This document shows, piece by piece, positions 53,665 to 62,904 of a stretch of DNA of 64,000 bases. The position numbers and the translations under genes are program-made. The stretch is from Flavobacterium psychroterrae (GTDB lineage Bacteria > Bacteroidota > Bacteroidia > Flavobacteriales > Flavobacteriaceae). Where the stretch lies: assembly GCF_018380615.1 (NCBI RefSeq), contig NZ_JAGYVZ010000003.1, positions 124,001 through 188,000 on the forward strand. Reading direction: 5' to 3'. Below the pieces are notes generated by a model. That model made no database searches. It was given only the letters and a program-made list of their open reading frames with translations, and had not been told where the DNA came from. Each line of letters begins with the position of its first letter. Within the stretch, counting starts at the first letter, position 1.

Positions 53665-55014
53665 CTACTTTTCACCAAAAATTTTAACATCATCAACCAT
53701 AAAAGCACCATTTAATGTTTTGTCTTTACCAGAACCTATATATTTAAATGCAATATGAACATTTCCTGAATAAGCTGATAAATCTATTCCGCCTGAGCTT
53801 ATAAATTTTCTGGTGGGTGTAGAAAGCGAAGGTAAATTTGCTTCTAACTTCGTCCACTTTGCTTTTGTAATATTTGAGCCGTCAAAATTACTGGAGATAT
53901 AAACTTCTAAAGAATTTAATGGCGAATCAACTTTAAGATCATGTTGCGCACTTCTAAAGGAAAACACCGCGTTTTTATAAGTCGTTAAATTGATTTTTGG
54001 GGTAACAAGCCACGCTATATTTTCTGCCGCTGTTGTACTTGTTGTATTAAATTCAGCATATCCGTTTCCGGCATACAACATGCTTTTCCATAATTTTGAA
54101 GCTTTTTCTACAATGTTACTCCAACCCGGAAGCGCAAAATTTACATTGTTTTTTACGGATTGAAAATCTTCTGCAAAAAACGGAACTGTTCTTTTTCCGT
54201 TCATTACCAAATCTTTTTCTGATCTGATCATCAATTGGTAATCCGTTCCAAATTTTGTCAAAACCCCTCTGACTTTTCCGCTTCCTTCAGGTACAGGATT
54301 ATCTGCAAAACTGGCATAACTACTCGTTCTAAAAATTATTTGGTTACCTGTTTTATCACGAAGATTCCAATTTGTAGCACCTCCAACATTGTTTGATTCT
54401 TCAAAATAATGACGCCCAATTGCCGCTTCTGCAAATTGTACATCATTTAATTCTACCAAAGTGTTAAGCCTTGCGTCGTTTAATGCTTCTTCTATAGAAA
54501 TAGATTCAACCAATTCGTTTTCATCAATTACTGTACATGAGGCATTCAGAACATTTTTATAATCATTTTGCGAAACTCTTCCAATTGTAGGATCGCCGGC
54601 ATTACTTACATACAAACTTCCAATTCGCATACCTTCAAAATACAAATCTGTAAATTGATTTTTAAGCTTTATATACACTTTGTTCCCGACACGAAAATCA
54701 ATATAAGTATTTGAAACATCGACCGGAATACTAAATCCTATTGCCGGCGTTTTATCTGTTGCCAGAGTTTGAAAAGAAATTGCCTTAAAAAAATTACCTC
54801 CTTCATCGCTGGAAACAACATAAGCCTCAATTGTATCATCGTAACTATATAGTTTTGGAACTGATCCTGAAAGATCTTTTACTTTTTGAACTGTTTGATT
54901 TAATGCTAGATCAGGTTGTGTACATGCTAATTTCGGGATTTCAACTTCATTATTACAACCACAAAAAATAAGGAATGACAATGCAAAAAAGGCAATTAAA
55001 AATTTATTTTTCAT
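53665..55014 (-). CDS. DUF5689 lipoprotein with jelly-roll C-terminal domain
   Basis: 449 residues. Lipobox LIFCGCNNE (lipid Cys about 20). DUF5689 region (about 40-270) holds an OB-like segment (YVVSSDEGGNFFKAISFQT, GNKVYIKLKNQFTDLYFEG, GKVRGVLTKFGTDYQLMIRSEKDLV). The C-terminal half (about 275-449; FAEDFQSVKNNVNFALPGWSN, ENIAWLVTPKINLTTYKNAVFSFRSA, GNVHIAFKYIGSG, FMVDDVKIFG) matches the choice-of-anchor/MAM-like jelly roll. It follows the TonB-dependent receptor gene by 19 nt, so it is probably its surface partner, in the way SusD pairs with SusC. The ligand is unknown. Confidence 0.87.
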   Translation of the reverse strand: MKNKFLIAFFALSFLIFCGCNNEVEIPKLACTQPDLALNQTVQKVKDLSGSVPKLYSYDDTIEAYVVSSDEGGNFFKAISFQTLATDKTPAIGFSIPVDVSNTYIDFRVGNKVYIKLKNQFTDLYFEGMRIGSLYVSNAGDPTIGRVSQNDYKNVLNASCTVIDENELVESISIEEALNDARLNTLVELNDVQFAEAAIGRHYFEESNNVGGATNWNLRDKTGNQIIFRTSSYASFADNPVPEGSGKVRGVLTKFGTDYQLMIRSEKDLVMNGKRTVPFFAEDFQSVKNNVNFALPGWSNIVEKASKLWKSMLYAGNGYAEFNTTSTTAAENIAWLVTPKINLTTYKNAVFSFRSAQHDLKVDSPLNSLEVYISSNFDGSNITKAKWTKLEANLPSLSTPTRKFISSGGIDLSAYSGNVHIAFKYIGSGKDKTLNGAFMVDDVKIFGEK

Positions 55015-55033
55015 TTTAAATGTGTTTTAAAGA

Positions 55034-57871
55034 TTACAAACTAATGGCAAGATTCACGAAATAAGTACGTCCGTATCCATAAAAATATTTAGGACCAAAT
55101 GATGGTGTTCCACTCGAAACATCTTGATTAAGCGCTCTGAAATTTGCATTTCGTGCTTGTTCAAAACCCCCGGTTTTATAAGTAAGATTAAATACATTAC
55201 TTACGCTGGCAAAAAGCCCAATATACTTTCCGGACAAACGCCAGGATTTGCCTCCTGTAATATTTACTAATGAAATGGGATCAAACTTTTCTTGTTTTAA
55301 TAAAGCCGACGCTCGTTGCTCTGTCGCTTCTGGAAAAACCAAACCACTTATTGGATTTTTATAAAACCTCGCTGTTCTGGCAATGGGCGAAACATCAATA
55401 TAACTCTCTGTCAGATAATTAATGTTTGCTCCTAACCACCAATATTTTGGATCTCGATATTCTAATCCTATTGAATATGCTTGTTGTGGCATACCGGATT
55501 GTTTATAGTTTTTAAGATAGGATTCTCCAAAATCAAATGTTGTTTGTGTATCGCCCTTTGCAGCATTGGCATCATTTGTTATCGAAACATTTGGATTACT
55601 ATTGTAGGTATAATTACCATAAGCAGCAGACAAAGTGCTCTTTAATGTTGATGAAATTTGGTATTCAAAACTTAGTTCTGCTCCAATATTTTTCTTGTCC
55701 AAATGTGTTAACGTCTCACTTACAAATGCATCTGTATTGTTGTAACTCGAACCTCTGTCAAAAATCCCTTCTGCATAGAAAAAGGAAGTTTTCGTAGTGT
55801 TTTTTATTAAAGTATAATAAACCGTTGTGCGGATTTTAAGTTTGGGAGAACGGAAAACATAATTCGCCTCGGCACTGCTTATATTTTCATTTTCAACGCC
55901 ATCAACAACTGAATTATTCAAACGGGAATTTGCAAAAGTATTCCTGAGTGAAGGCGCTCTTGTAAGATGCATTCCGTTAAAAAACAACAATTGCTTACCT
56001 GAAATTTTATACGTGAACCCTCCTTTGAATCCAAAATTTTCATAACTCACTTTTTGACTCTTACCGAGAGAAGATGTTGGATAAATTCCGTTTTGATATA
56101 AACCTTCCCTTTGATAATTTGAAACTGAATAAGTTTGTCCTAAATAAAAATCAATTTTGTTATAATTGAATTTAAACTGTGTGAAAGCATCAATTGTGGT
56201 AGCTAAAAAATTAAAATTATAACCGTAAATATCTCCTTTTTTTACTTGGCGATTTGGATTTTGTAAATCAGATTGCGCCTGATCTCCGCTGTAAAATGCG
56301 TCGATATCTTCAAAATATTCACCTCCAAGTAAATCCAAAAGAGATTGAAATTGATGTGATTTCAAATTCCTAAATGTGATTCCGCCATCAAAAGCGCTAT
56401 TCTCCGTTATTTGAATGTTTAGGTTTGTATTGGCTGCAAATGTTTTGTCATCTGTTCGATCTTCATACAAAACATAATGACTTTTTGAGGGTTTGTAACC
56501 TGTAATATTTCCTTCAGAATTTAGTATTGGTTGCTGATTGGCTTGGTACAATTCATCCCAATTGATCTGAGAATTTTCCAGAAATAGTGTTTTATTTTTT
56601 TCTGCACTTATATAATCGGGAGTAAAATCTCCTGAAAATTCTCCCTGATCTTTTGCGTACAATGATGTGTAGTAGCTTGGTAGTTTCCTATAATAAGTAG
56701 GATCCGGACTATTTGCATTTTGATAATCGATCGTACTGTTGCCAACCTGACCAAATTGATACATTACGCTGGAATTCAGGTTTGCTTTTTCATTTATTTT
56801 AAAATAATGATTTAGCATTAATAACGGTTCTTCGACTTTTTTTACTCTTGCATTTCGTTTTTCTCCATTCTGAAAACCCCAATATGAATTGTATTTTTCA
56901 CTGGTTAATTGAATCACTTCATCTGTACTCGCTGAATTTTTCCCGCGGGAACTTGGGGTATAAAATCCTGTAAAATTTAGCGAATGTTTATTGCTTAATT
57001 TTTTTTCGATACTTATAAAAAAAGATTCGGCATCAAAAGTAGTTCCTTCAAAATAACCTTCATTTGCGAGACGTTTTCCTGCCGAAATTGTATATGCCCA
57101 TCCGGCAGAATTCATACCCGAAGCATAAGTGCCAATGGCGCGCCAATTATAAGTTGTATTGCTTCCGGAAAACGACAATCTTGTTCCTTTTCTATATGTT
57201 GAAGCACGTGTCGAAATTTGTTGTGTTCCCAATATTCCTCCAAAGGAAAAATTTGAAGCCGCGGCTCCAACAGAAAATTCCTGATTCCTGAGCACATCAT
57301 TTAAACCTCCCCAATTACTCCATTGTGGTCGCCCATCATAAATTTTATTCATGACCATACCATTAAGCATCATGGCTCCGTTTTCGCTGTCTAAACCGCG
57401 AACTCTAAATCGGGCTTGACCCCAATTGAAAGCTGACGCTTGCATAAAAGCATCTTTTGAAGATTGTAAAAGTCCGGAAGTCATTTCAGAGGAGCTATTA
57501 TCATCAGATAAATCGCTGTCTAATAATGTGATTAAAGTTGCCGGAGCACTATCTAAAAAATTATCTTCTAATTGTACTATTCCAAGATTGACCATTTGTC
57601 CCGGATTTGAATTTATTTTTAGAAGTAAATCTTTATAACCCTGACTGTGAAGCAATAATAATTGCTGTCCTTTTATGGAAGAATGCAATTCAAATTTTCC
57701 TTGTGAATTGGTGAGTTGCGTGACAGAAGAGTTTTGGATACTTACAACAACATTTTCAATAGGACTTTGAGTTTTTGCATCGATTACAATTCCCAAAAAA
57801 GTAGTTTCTTGTTGTGCAAAAGCAACTCCGAAAGACAATAAAATAAAAAACAGCATGTAATTTTTTCCCAT
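55034..57871 (-). CDS. TonB-dependent outer-membrane receptor with carboxypeptidase-like N-terminal domain
   Basis: 945 residues. A signal peptide ends near residue 19 (FGVAFAQQE). A CarboxypepD_reg-like domain (about 22-105, FLGIVIDAKTQSPIENVVVSI) comes next, then a plug (about 115-230; FRVRGLDSENGAMMLNGMVMNKIYDGRPQWSNWGG) and a 22-strand-type barrel ending in L after YFVNLAISL. It imports a substrate using TonB energy. The partner DUF5689 lipoprotein follows. Bacteroidota TBDRs with this partner have been linked to phosphate or nucleic-acid uptake when a nuclease is present; none is here. Confidence 0.93.
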   Translation of the reverse strand: MGKNYMLFFILLSFGVAFAQQETTFLGIVIDAKTQSPIENVVVSIQNSSVTQLTNSQGKFELHSSIKGQQLLLLHSQGYKDLLLKINSNPGQMVNLGIVQLEDNFLDSAPATLITLLDSDLSDDNSSSEMTSGLLQSSKDAFMQASAFNWGQARFRVRGLDSENGAMMLNGMVMNKIYDGRPQWSNWGGLNDVLRNQEFSVGAAASNFSFGGILGTQQISTRASTYRKGTRLSFSGSNTTYNWRAIGTYASGMNSAGWAYTISAGKRLANEGYFEGTTFDAESFFISIEKKLSNKHSLNFTGFYTPSSRGKNSASTDEVIQLTSEKYNSYWGFQNGEKRNARVKKVEEPLLMLNHYFKINEKANLNSSVMYQFGQVGNSTIDYQNANSPDPTYYRKLPSYYTSLYAKDQGEFSGDFTPDYISAEKNKTLFLENSQINWDELYQANQQPILNSEGNITGYKPSKSHYVLYEDRTDDKTFAANTNLNIQITENSAFDGGITFRNLKSHQFQSLLDLLGGEYFEDIDAFYSGDQAQSDLQNPNRQVKKGDIYGYNFNFLATTIDAFTQFKFNYNKIDFYLGQTYSVSNYQREGLYQNGIYPTSSLGKSQKVSYENFGFKGGFTYKISGKQLLFFNGMHLTRAPSLRNTFANSRLNNSVVDGVENENISSAEANYVFRSPKLKIRTTVYYTLIKNTTKTSFFYAEGIFDRGSSYNNTDAFVSETLTHLDKKNIGAELSFEYQISSTLKSTLSAAYGNYTYNSNPNVSITNDANAAKGDTQTTFDFGESYLKNYKQSGMPQQAYSIGLEYRDPKYWWLGANINYLTESYIDVSPIARTARFYKNPISGLVFPEATEQRASALLKQEKFDPISLVNITGGKSWRLSGKYIGLFASVSNVFNLTYKTGGFEQARNANFRALNQDVSSGTPSFGPKYFYGYGRTYFVNLAISL

Positions 57872-58014
57872 GAAGAACCCAATTTACTTTGATAATTAGT
57901 TTTCAGAATGAATGCTTTGAATTTCAAATCATTTCGATTCTTACATCAAAAGATAAAATTGGTCTTTGGAAGACATTGGTAAATTTCAGAATCAAATAAA
58001 TAGATTCGAAAATT

Positions 58015-58022
58015 CAAATATA
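58015..58022 (-). promoter_or_regulatory. -7 box of the TonB receptor gene
   Basis: On the minus strand TATATTTG matches TAnnTTTG exactly. It gives an untranslated leader of about 135 nt before the ATG at 57871, long enough for regulation, but no known riboswitch was recognised. Confidence 0.45.
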
Positions 58023-58141
58023 GATAAAAAATATTAATAAAGTAATTTCTTACTAATTTTAACATGTCTGGAAAGTTTATTTACAGACAAGCCATGAATT
58101 GAAAGCAAATATATCTGTGATAATCTGCTTTATCCGTACAT

Positions 58142-58155
58142 CCGATAGCTATCGG
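58142..58155. repeat. Short perfect palindrome near the MFS gene end
   Basis: CCGATAGCTATCGG is a perfect 14-nt palindrome, 15 nt beyond the stop of the minus-strand MFS gene. A shorter form (CGATAGCTATC) occurs near 61041. Confidence 0.6.
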
Positions 58156-58169
58156 GAGTGGGCAATAAA

Positions 58170-59417
58170 TTATGCTGTAGTTCTAATTTTAGAAACCATA
58201 AAGGCAATCAAAACGCCAAAGATTCCGATAAAAGCAAAAGAAAACTGAAGTCCAAAACTTTCAGCAACATGACCAATTACCGGAGGTCCCATCAGGAAAC
58301 CAAGAAAACTAACGCTCGAAACTATCGTTAAGGCTTCTCCGGGCGGAACCGTTGGATTTTTCCCTGCTATACTATAAACGGTAGGAACAATAGTTGCAAC
58401 GCCTAAACCAACTGCCATAAAAGCAATAGTACACGGTATAATATAAGGAAGAAAAACGGCGGTGAAAAGTCCGGCAGAAATCATCACGCCACTAATTTGC
58501 ATGACGCGTTCACGACCAAATTTATTGATAAGTCCATCACCTAAAAATCTGCCGCTTGCCATCATAATCATGAAGGATGTATAACCTAAAATTACCAAAG
58601 CTCCGGGTGCTTTTACAATATCTTTAAAGTAAACTCCGCTCCAGTCAAACATTACGCCTTCGCTCGCCATGCTGCAAAATCCTATAACACCAAGCCAAAG
58701 TAAAGAACTATCCGGTTTTGCAAATAACTTTTTCTTTTCAGCCGATTTATGTTTTATTTTTTCTTTGGCTTTGACCAAAAATTTAAAATTAAAAGCAACC
58801 ATTATAAGGACAACTCCTCCAACAATCAAGAAATGATGAAGTGGTGTAAGTTTTAAAGTCAACATTCCTAAACCAACCAAAGCTCCTGTAAATCCGGCAA
58901 AACTCCACATGCCGTGAAATGCCGACATGATTGTTTTTTTGAAAAGTACTTCAGTATAAACTCCTTGTGTATTTACAGCGATATTGGCTAGATTTCCGAA
59001 GATTCCAAATAGAAATAATCCCAACGATAATTGCAATGCTGATGTTGCCAAACCTAAATTCGCCAGACATAAAACATACATTATTAAAGAGAAAACAAGA
59101 ATTCTGTGACTCCCGAACTTGGTTACCATTTTTCCTGAAAAGGGCATAATGATCAATTGTCCCATTGGAAGTGCAAAAAGTATGGAACCCAAATCGCCTT
59201 CGGTTAAATGTAAAGCGGTTTTAATGTCCGGAATTCTGCTTGCCCAGGTTGCAAAACTTAATCCCATCCCGAAATAAAACATTCCTACAGCAATACGAAT
59301 CCGGTTTAAATAAGAGGCTTTTGCTTCTCTGTAAACTTTCTTGATTTTCCCTTTGGTTTGGAATAGCGATAATGGATTGAAATCTATCAAAATAATGCAT
59401 TTTAGGTTTGACAGCAT
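58170..59417 (-). CDS. MFS transporter
   Basis: 415 residues with about 12 hydrophobic segments. The first membrane helix begins near residue 40 (RIRIAVGMFYFGMGLSFATWASRIPDIKTAL), a pattern seen in YbjJ-like major facilitators; the cytoplasmic loop 2-3 motif shows as GKMVTKFGSHR. The start at 59417 gives an unusual 35-residue cytosolic lead; it is kept because no later ATG precedes helix 1, but a GTG/TTG start is possible. Substrate unknown. No operon partner. Confidence 0.88.
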   Translation of the reverse strand: MLSNLKCIILIDFNPLSLFQTKGKIKKVYREAKASYLNRIRIAVGMFYFGMGLSFATWASRIPDIKTALHLTEGDLGSILFALPMGQLIIMPFSGKMVTKFGSHRILVFSLIMYVLCLANLGLATSALQLSLGLFLFGIFGNLANIAVNTQGVYTEVLFKKTIMSAFHGMWSFAGFTGALVGLGMLTLKLTPLHHFLIVGGVVLIMVAFNFKFLVKAKEKIKHKSAEKKKLFAKPDSSLLWLGVIGFCSMASEGVMFDWSGVYFKDIVKAPGALVILGYTSFMIMMASGRFLGDGLINKFGRERVMQISGVMISAGLFTAVFLPYIIPCTIAFMAVGLGVATIVPTVYSIAGKNPTVPPGEALTIVSSVSFLGFLMGPPVIGHVAESFGLQFSFAFIGIFGVLIAFMVSKIRTTA

Positions 59418-59831
59418 AAAAGTACTAAAAAGCTACTTTAAAGACTATAAAACCCTACTGGTTCCTAAATTTATAACGTTATATGTTTATAAATTTTTTT
59501 TTAAGGGTATTAAGGTTCTGAAGAGCAAAGGGCCAAAGGTTTTTTTGTAGAGGTACATTGCAGTGTGTGTCAGTTGCCTGTTAGGGTGTTCTTTTTTGCC
59601 ACAGATTAAACGATTAAAAATGATTTAAAAAACCTGTGTTAATCTGTTTTATCCGTAAAACCCGTCGGCAAATTAATACGCAAAAAAAAAGAGACGCACT
59701 GCTGTGCGCCTCTACGGTCTCCATTAGGATATTTATTTTTACTACACATTTAGGATTAAAAAAAAATCTGTGTAAATCCGTTTTATTCTTCAAATCTGTG
59801 GGTAAATTTTAAAACCCGTGGGTAAAATTTT
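59418..59831. other. Gene-free region with family 2 palindromes and a terminator
   Basis: No gene is seen. 59546-59572 has half a degraded palindrome (TTGTAGAGGTACATTGCAGT). 59594-59655 carries a family 2 palindrome (TTGCCACAGATTAAACGATT with TGTGTTAATCTGTTTTATCC). The hairpin at 59682 is described separately. 59750-59825 carries more family 2 sequence (AAATCTGTGTAAATCCGTTT, AAATCTGTGGGTAAATTT). Confidence 0.65.
59682..59712 (-). terminator. Terminator on the minus strand downstream of the Gfo/Idh/MocA gene
   Basis: GAGACGCAC (59691-59699) pairs with GTGCGCCTC (59704-59712) around TGCT. On the minus strand it is followed by a run of nine T's (A-run at 59682-59690), the form of a Rho-independent terminator. 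It lies about 120 nt beyond the oxidoreductase stop. It also resembles a dispersed GAGACGCAC-type repeat. Confidence 0.6.
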
Positions 59832-60872
59832 CTATAAATTAATTACTGTTCTTTGTGCGTTGCTTGCAATTGCCGCTTCGATAATCTGCATTACTTTTAC
59901 ACCATCTTGCGCTGTTACCGGCTCTAATTTATTGTTGGCAATTGATTCATAAACACCATCAAAAAAGGAGAAATAATTTCCCTGAAGCGTTGGGATTTTT
60001 TCCTTGATTTCTTTTCCGTTAACTTCTGTATGTAAAAGTCCTTGCAGGGATTCTAATTCTGTTCCCCAGGAATCCAAGTTTGGTTTTTTGCCTAGTTTTA
60101 AATCATCTTCCTGAACATCTCCGCGGGGTTTTAAAAAAGATCCCTTTTTACCGTGAATGGTATATGCCGGATTTGCTTCTTTAACAAAAAAACTGGCTTT
60201 TAATCTAACTCTGAAATCTTCATAAATTAGTAATAAATCCATCCAGTCATCGACTAAAGAATTTTCTCTGGTATACCGAATATCCGCAAAAACCGACTTT
60301 GGTAAACCAAATAAACAAGCTGCCTGATCGATTAAATGCGGTCCTAAATCTTTTAAGATTCCGGCTCCGTCGTTAACGGTTTCCTTATGCGATTTCGGAC
60401 TTAATAATGGATTGTATCTGTCAAAATGGAATTCTGCTTCAACTAAATCTCCTAAAGTTTTTTCAGTAATTACTTTTTGAACGGTTTTAAAATCGCTGTC
60501 CCATCTTCTGTTTTGGAAAACGGCTAATTTCACTCCTTTTTCTGCTGCGATTGCTGCTAATTCTTCGGCTTCAGCCACAGTTGTAGTAAATGCTTTTTCT
60601 ACAACGGCGTGTTTTCCTGCCAGTAATACTTTTTTAGCGTATTCGTAATGCGTTCCTACAGGTGTATTTACAATTACTAAATCGACATCATCTGCTAATA
60701 AATCATCTATTGTTGGATAACTTTTTACAGTTGGATAATCATCCTGAATTAGTTTTTTGCTTCTTTCCCAAGATCCTAATAATTCAAATCCCTGATGTAT
60801 GTTTAAAAACGGAGCGTGAAAAACTTTTCCCGACATTCCGTATGATAATAGTGCTGTTTTTATTTTTTGCAT
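59832..60872 (-). CDS. Gfo/Idh/MocA family oxidoreductase
   Basis: 346 residues. The NAD(P)-binding N-terminal Rossmann segment is TALLSYGMSGKVFHAPFLNIHQG and the family's EKP-type motif appears as VVEKAFTTTVAEAEELAAIA (EKA instead of EKP). The C-terminal domain has AVFQNRRWDSDFKTVQKVI and GILKDLGPHLIDQAACLFG, with the aspartate/histidine pair expected in the active site. Similar to YhhX-type proteins. It would oxidise or reduce a sugar or related alcohol; the substrate is not decided. Monocistronic. Confidence 0.93.
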   Translation of the reverse strand: MQKIKTALLSYGMSGKVFHAPFLNIHQGFELLGSWERSKKLIQDDYPTVKSYPTIDDLLADDVDLVIVNTPVGTHYEYAKKVLLAGKHAVVEKAFTTTVAEAEELAAIAAEKGVKLAVFQNRRWDSDFKTVQKVITEKTLGDLVEAEFHFDRYNPLLSPKSHKETVNDGAGILKDLGPHLIDQAACLFGLPKSVFADIRYTRENSLVDDWMDLLLIYEDFRVRLKASFFVKEANPAYTIHGKKGSFLKPRGDVQEDDLKLGKKPNLDSWGTELESLQGLLHTEVNGKEIKEKIPTLQGNYFSFFDGVYESIANNKLEPVTAQDGVKVMQIIEAAIASNAQRTVINL

Positions 60873-60924
60873 TTTTGTTGTGTTTGGTTTTTGCCACAGA
60901 TTATTGTGATAAACTTATTTTTTT

Positions 60925-61021
60925 TTTCGCCACGAATTTCACAAATTTTCACTAATTGTATTGGGTTTAAAACTTTAAAATTGAATTAGAATTCGTGATA
61001 ATTCGTGAAATTCGTGGCAAC
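60925..61021. repeat. Family 1 palindrome between the oxidoreductase genes
   Basis: GCCACGAATTTCACAAATTT (60929-60948) with TCACTAATT pairs with AATTCGTGATAATTCGTG (60990-61007) and AAATTCGTGGCAA (61008-61020). It is 50 nt from the end of the flavin oxidoreductase gene. Confidence 0.8.
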
Positions 61022-61070
61022 CTTTTTAGATCATTTTATTTCGATAGCTATCTTAAGTGCCAAAAAAATA

Positions 61071-62141
61071 TTAGATCTTAGCTCTTTCATATTGTTTTGG
61101 CCATTGTATATCGTCACTTAATTCTTTGGCAAAACTTAAAGGTAAATTTGGGTTTCTTAAAGATTCTCTGGCAAATAAAATTAAATCAGCCTGATTGTTT
61201 TCTAAAATAGTTTCGGCTTGATGTGCTTCGGTAATTAAGCCAACTGCGCCTGTTAGAACTGAAGCTTCTTTTTTAACTTTCTCTGCAAACTGAACCTGAT
61301 ATCCTGGTTTTAATTCTATTTTTTGATGTGAAACTAATCCGCCTGATGAAACATCGATTAGGTCAACTCCTTTTTCTTTTAATATAGCCGAAAGTTTTAC
61401 AGATTCTTCTGGATTCCATCCGCCTTCTGCCCAATCTGTAGCTGAAATTCTAACAAACAAAGGCAAATCTGAAGGCCATTCTGACTGAACTGCTGCTACA
61501 ATTTCTAAAGTAAATCGGATTCTGTTTTCAAAACTTCCTCCATATTCATCAGTTCTCACATTGGTTAACGGAGACAAAAACTGGTGCAATAAATAACCAT
61601 GTGCGCCATGAATTTCCATCACTTTATATCCGGCCTGAACAGCTCTTTTTGTTGCTGTTTTAAAATCTGAGATTACTTTCTGGATTCCGTTTTTGTCTAA
61701 AGCTTCCGGAAGAAATGGTTCATCATCATGATACGGAATCGCGCTTGCCGAAACCGTTTGCCATCCGCCCTGAGCGAAATCTAACTTTTTATTGCCTTCC
61801 CAAGGAGCTGAAACACTTGCTTTTCGTCCTGCATGTGCCAACTGAATTCCTGGAATCGAATTTTGAGAAACTATAAATTCGTTGATCGTTTTTAGTTTTT
61901 CGATGTGCTCGTCTTTCCAGATTCCAAGATCTGAAGGCGAAATTCTGGCTTCGGGGGAAACTGCTGTCGCTTCCTGAATAATTAAAGCCGCTCCGCCACT
62001 GGCACGACTTCCTAAATGAACTAAATGCCAATCGTTTGCAAATCCGTCAACTGACGAATACTGGCACATGGGCGAAATAACGATTCTGTTTTTTAAGGTG
62101 ATTTTTTTTATAGTAAGTGAAGAAAATAATATTGAAGCCAT
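61071..62141 (-). CDS. NADH:flavin oxidoreductase, old yellow enzyme family (YqjM-type)
   Basis: 356 residues from ATG 62141 (MASILFSSLTIKKITLKNRIVISPMCQYS); the frame extends to 62252, but that lead is not conserved and crosses a palindrome. Features of the YqjM-like branch: SPMCQYSSVDGFANDWHLVHLG, the active-site Cys in PMCQYS, and FMN-barrel motif EIHGAHGYLLHQFLSPLTNVRTDEYGGSFENR. It reduces activated alkenes or quinones with NAD(P)H, often as part of the response to electrophiles. A palindrome at 62168, upstream of the start, may be its operator. Confidence 0.92.
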   Translation of the reverse strand: MASILFSSLTIKKITLKNRIVISPMCQYSSVDGFANDWHLVHLGSRASGGAALIIQEATAVSPEARISPSDLGIWKDEHIEKLKTINEFIVSQNSIPGIQLAHAGRKASVSAPWEGNKKLDFAQGGWQTVSASAIPYHDDEPFLPEALDKNGIQKVISDFKTATKRAVQAGYKVMEIHGAHGYLLHQFLSPLTNVRTDEYGGSFENRIRFTLEIVAAVQSEWPSDLPLFVRISATDWAEGGWNPEESVKLSAILKEKGVDLIDVSSGGLVSHQKIELKPGYQVQFAEKVKKEASVLTGAVGLITEAHQAETILENNQADLILFARESLRNPNLPLSFAKELSDDIQWPKQYERAKI

Positions 62142-62164
62142 AATTGTAACTTTTAATGGTTTTA

Positions 62165-62188
62165 CACTACTTATTAAGTACAATAGTG
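62165..62188 (-). promoter_or_regulatory. Candidate operator upstream of the YqjM-type gene
   Basis: TACTTATTAAGTA (62168-62180) is a perfect palindrome (TACTTA-T-TAAGTA); CACTA (62165-62169) and TAGTG (62184-62188) give a second, offset pair. It lies 27 nt before the chosen start. HxlR- or MarR-type quinone sensors use such TACT..AGTA sites in relatives; no regulator gene is adjacent. Confidence 0.35.
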
Positions 62189-62268
62189 TTTGAAAAAGTA
62201 AAGTTAAAGCTTCTTTGCAAAAGGAGAAATCTAAATGTTTATTAATTAACAAACATTTAAATTAAGTC

Positions 62269-62904
62269 TTATTGTACAAAAAGTTCCTTTTCAATTTCTG
62301 AAAAATGAATCTTTTCGAACTCCTGTATATTTTTGCTTTTTAACAGAAAAATTTTATCACAATCTTTATAAAGAATTTCTAAAATATGAGATGAAATAAA
62401 AATAATACTTCTTTTTGAAAGTTCTCTAATATAATTCATCAATAGATAATTAGATTCTAAATCAAGCCCGTTAAATGGTTCATCTAAAATATAGATTAAA
62501 AATTCTTTTTGAAAAACGGCATTGAGGTAGGTTTTCTTTTTCATACCTGTAGAAAACTCTCGTATTAATTGATTTTCAGGAACATGAAATAAAGGCTGAA
62601 ATCTTGATTTTTTTAAATCTAATAAGTGAGCATAAAAATAATAGAATTCCTTTGCCGTAAGTTCACCGTAAATTGTGGGTTCTGTAGGAATCCAGGCTGT
62701 ATTTTGCAGTAAAACCTTCTCGTTATTAATGATGCAATTTCCCTGAAATTTTTCAAGACCCAACATGCATTTAAAAAGTGTCGTTTTTCCGTGACCATTT
62801 TTACCTATAACGCCATAAATACCAGGTTTATCAATATTTATTTTTATATTTTCTAATATAATATGATCGTTGTATTTTTTTTGGTCAATATGAATCGTCA
62901 GCAT
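62269..62904 (-). CDS. ABC transporter ATP-binding protein
   Basis: 211 residues. Walker A GKNGHGKTT at 34-42, signature STGMKKK at 118-124 (S-T-G-M-K-K-K rather than LSGGQ), Walker B FLIYILDEPFNGLD at 135-148 with E142. It is a little short for the family. It overlaps the following membrane-protein gene by 7 nt, so the two are translationally coupled and probably form one exporter. Confidence 0.93.
   Translation of the reverse strand: MLTIHIDQKKYNDHIILENIKINIDKPGIYGVIGKNGHGKTTLFKCMLGLEKFQGNCIINNEKVLLQNTAWIPTEPTIYGELTAKEFYYFYAHLLDLKKSRFQPLFHVPENQLIREFSTGMKKKTYLNAVFQKEFLIYILDEPFNGLDLESNYLLMNYIRELSKRSIIFISSHILEILYKDCDKIFLLKSKNIQEFEKIHFSEIEKELFVQ

Noticed and set aside
57872..58169. Possible riboswitch upstream of the TonB receptor gene
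   Set aside because: The leader is long but no cobalamin, TPP or other known conserved core could be recognised.
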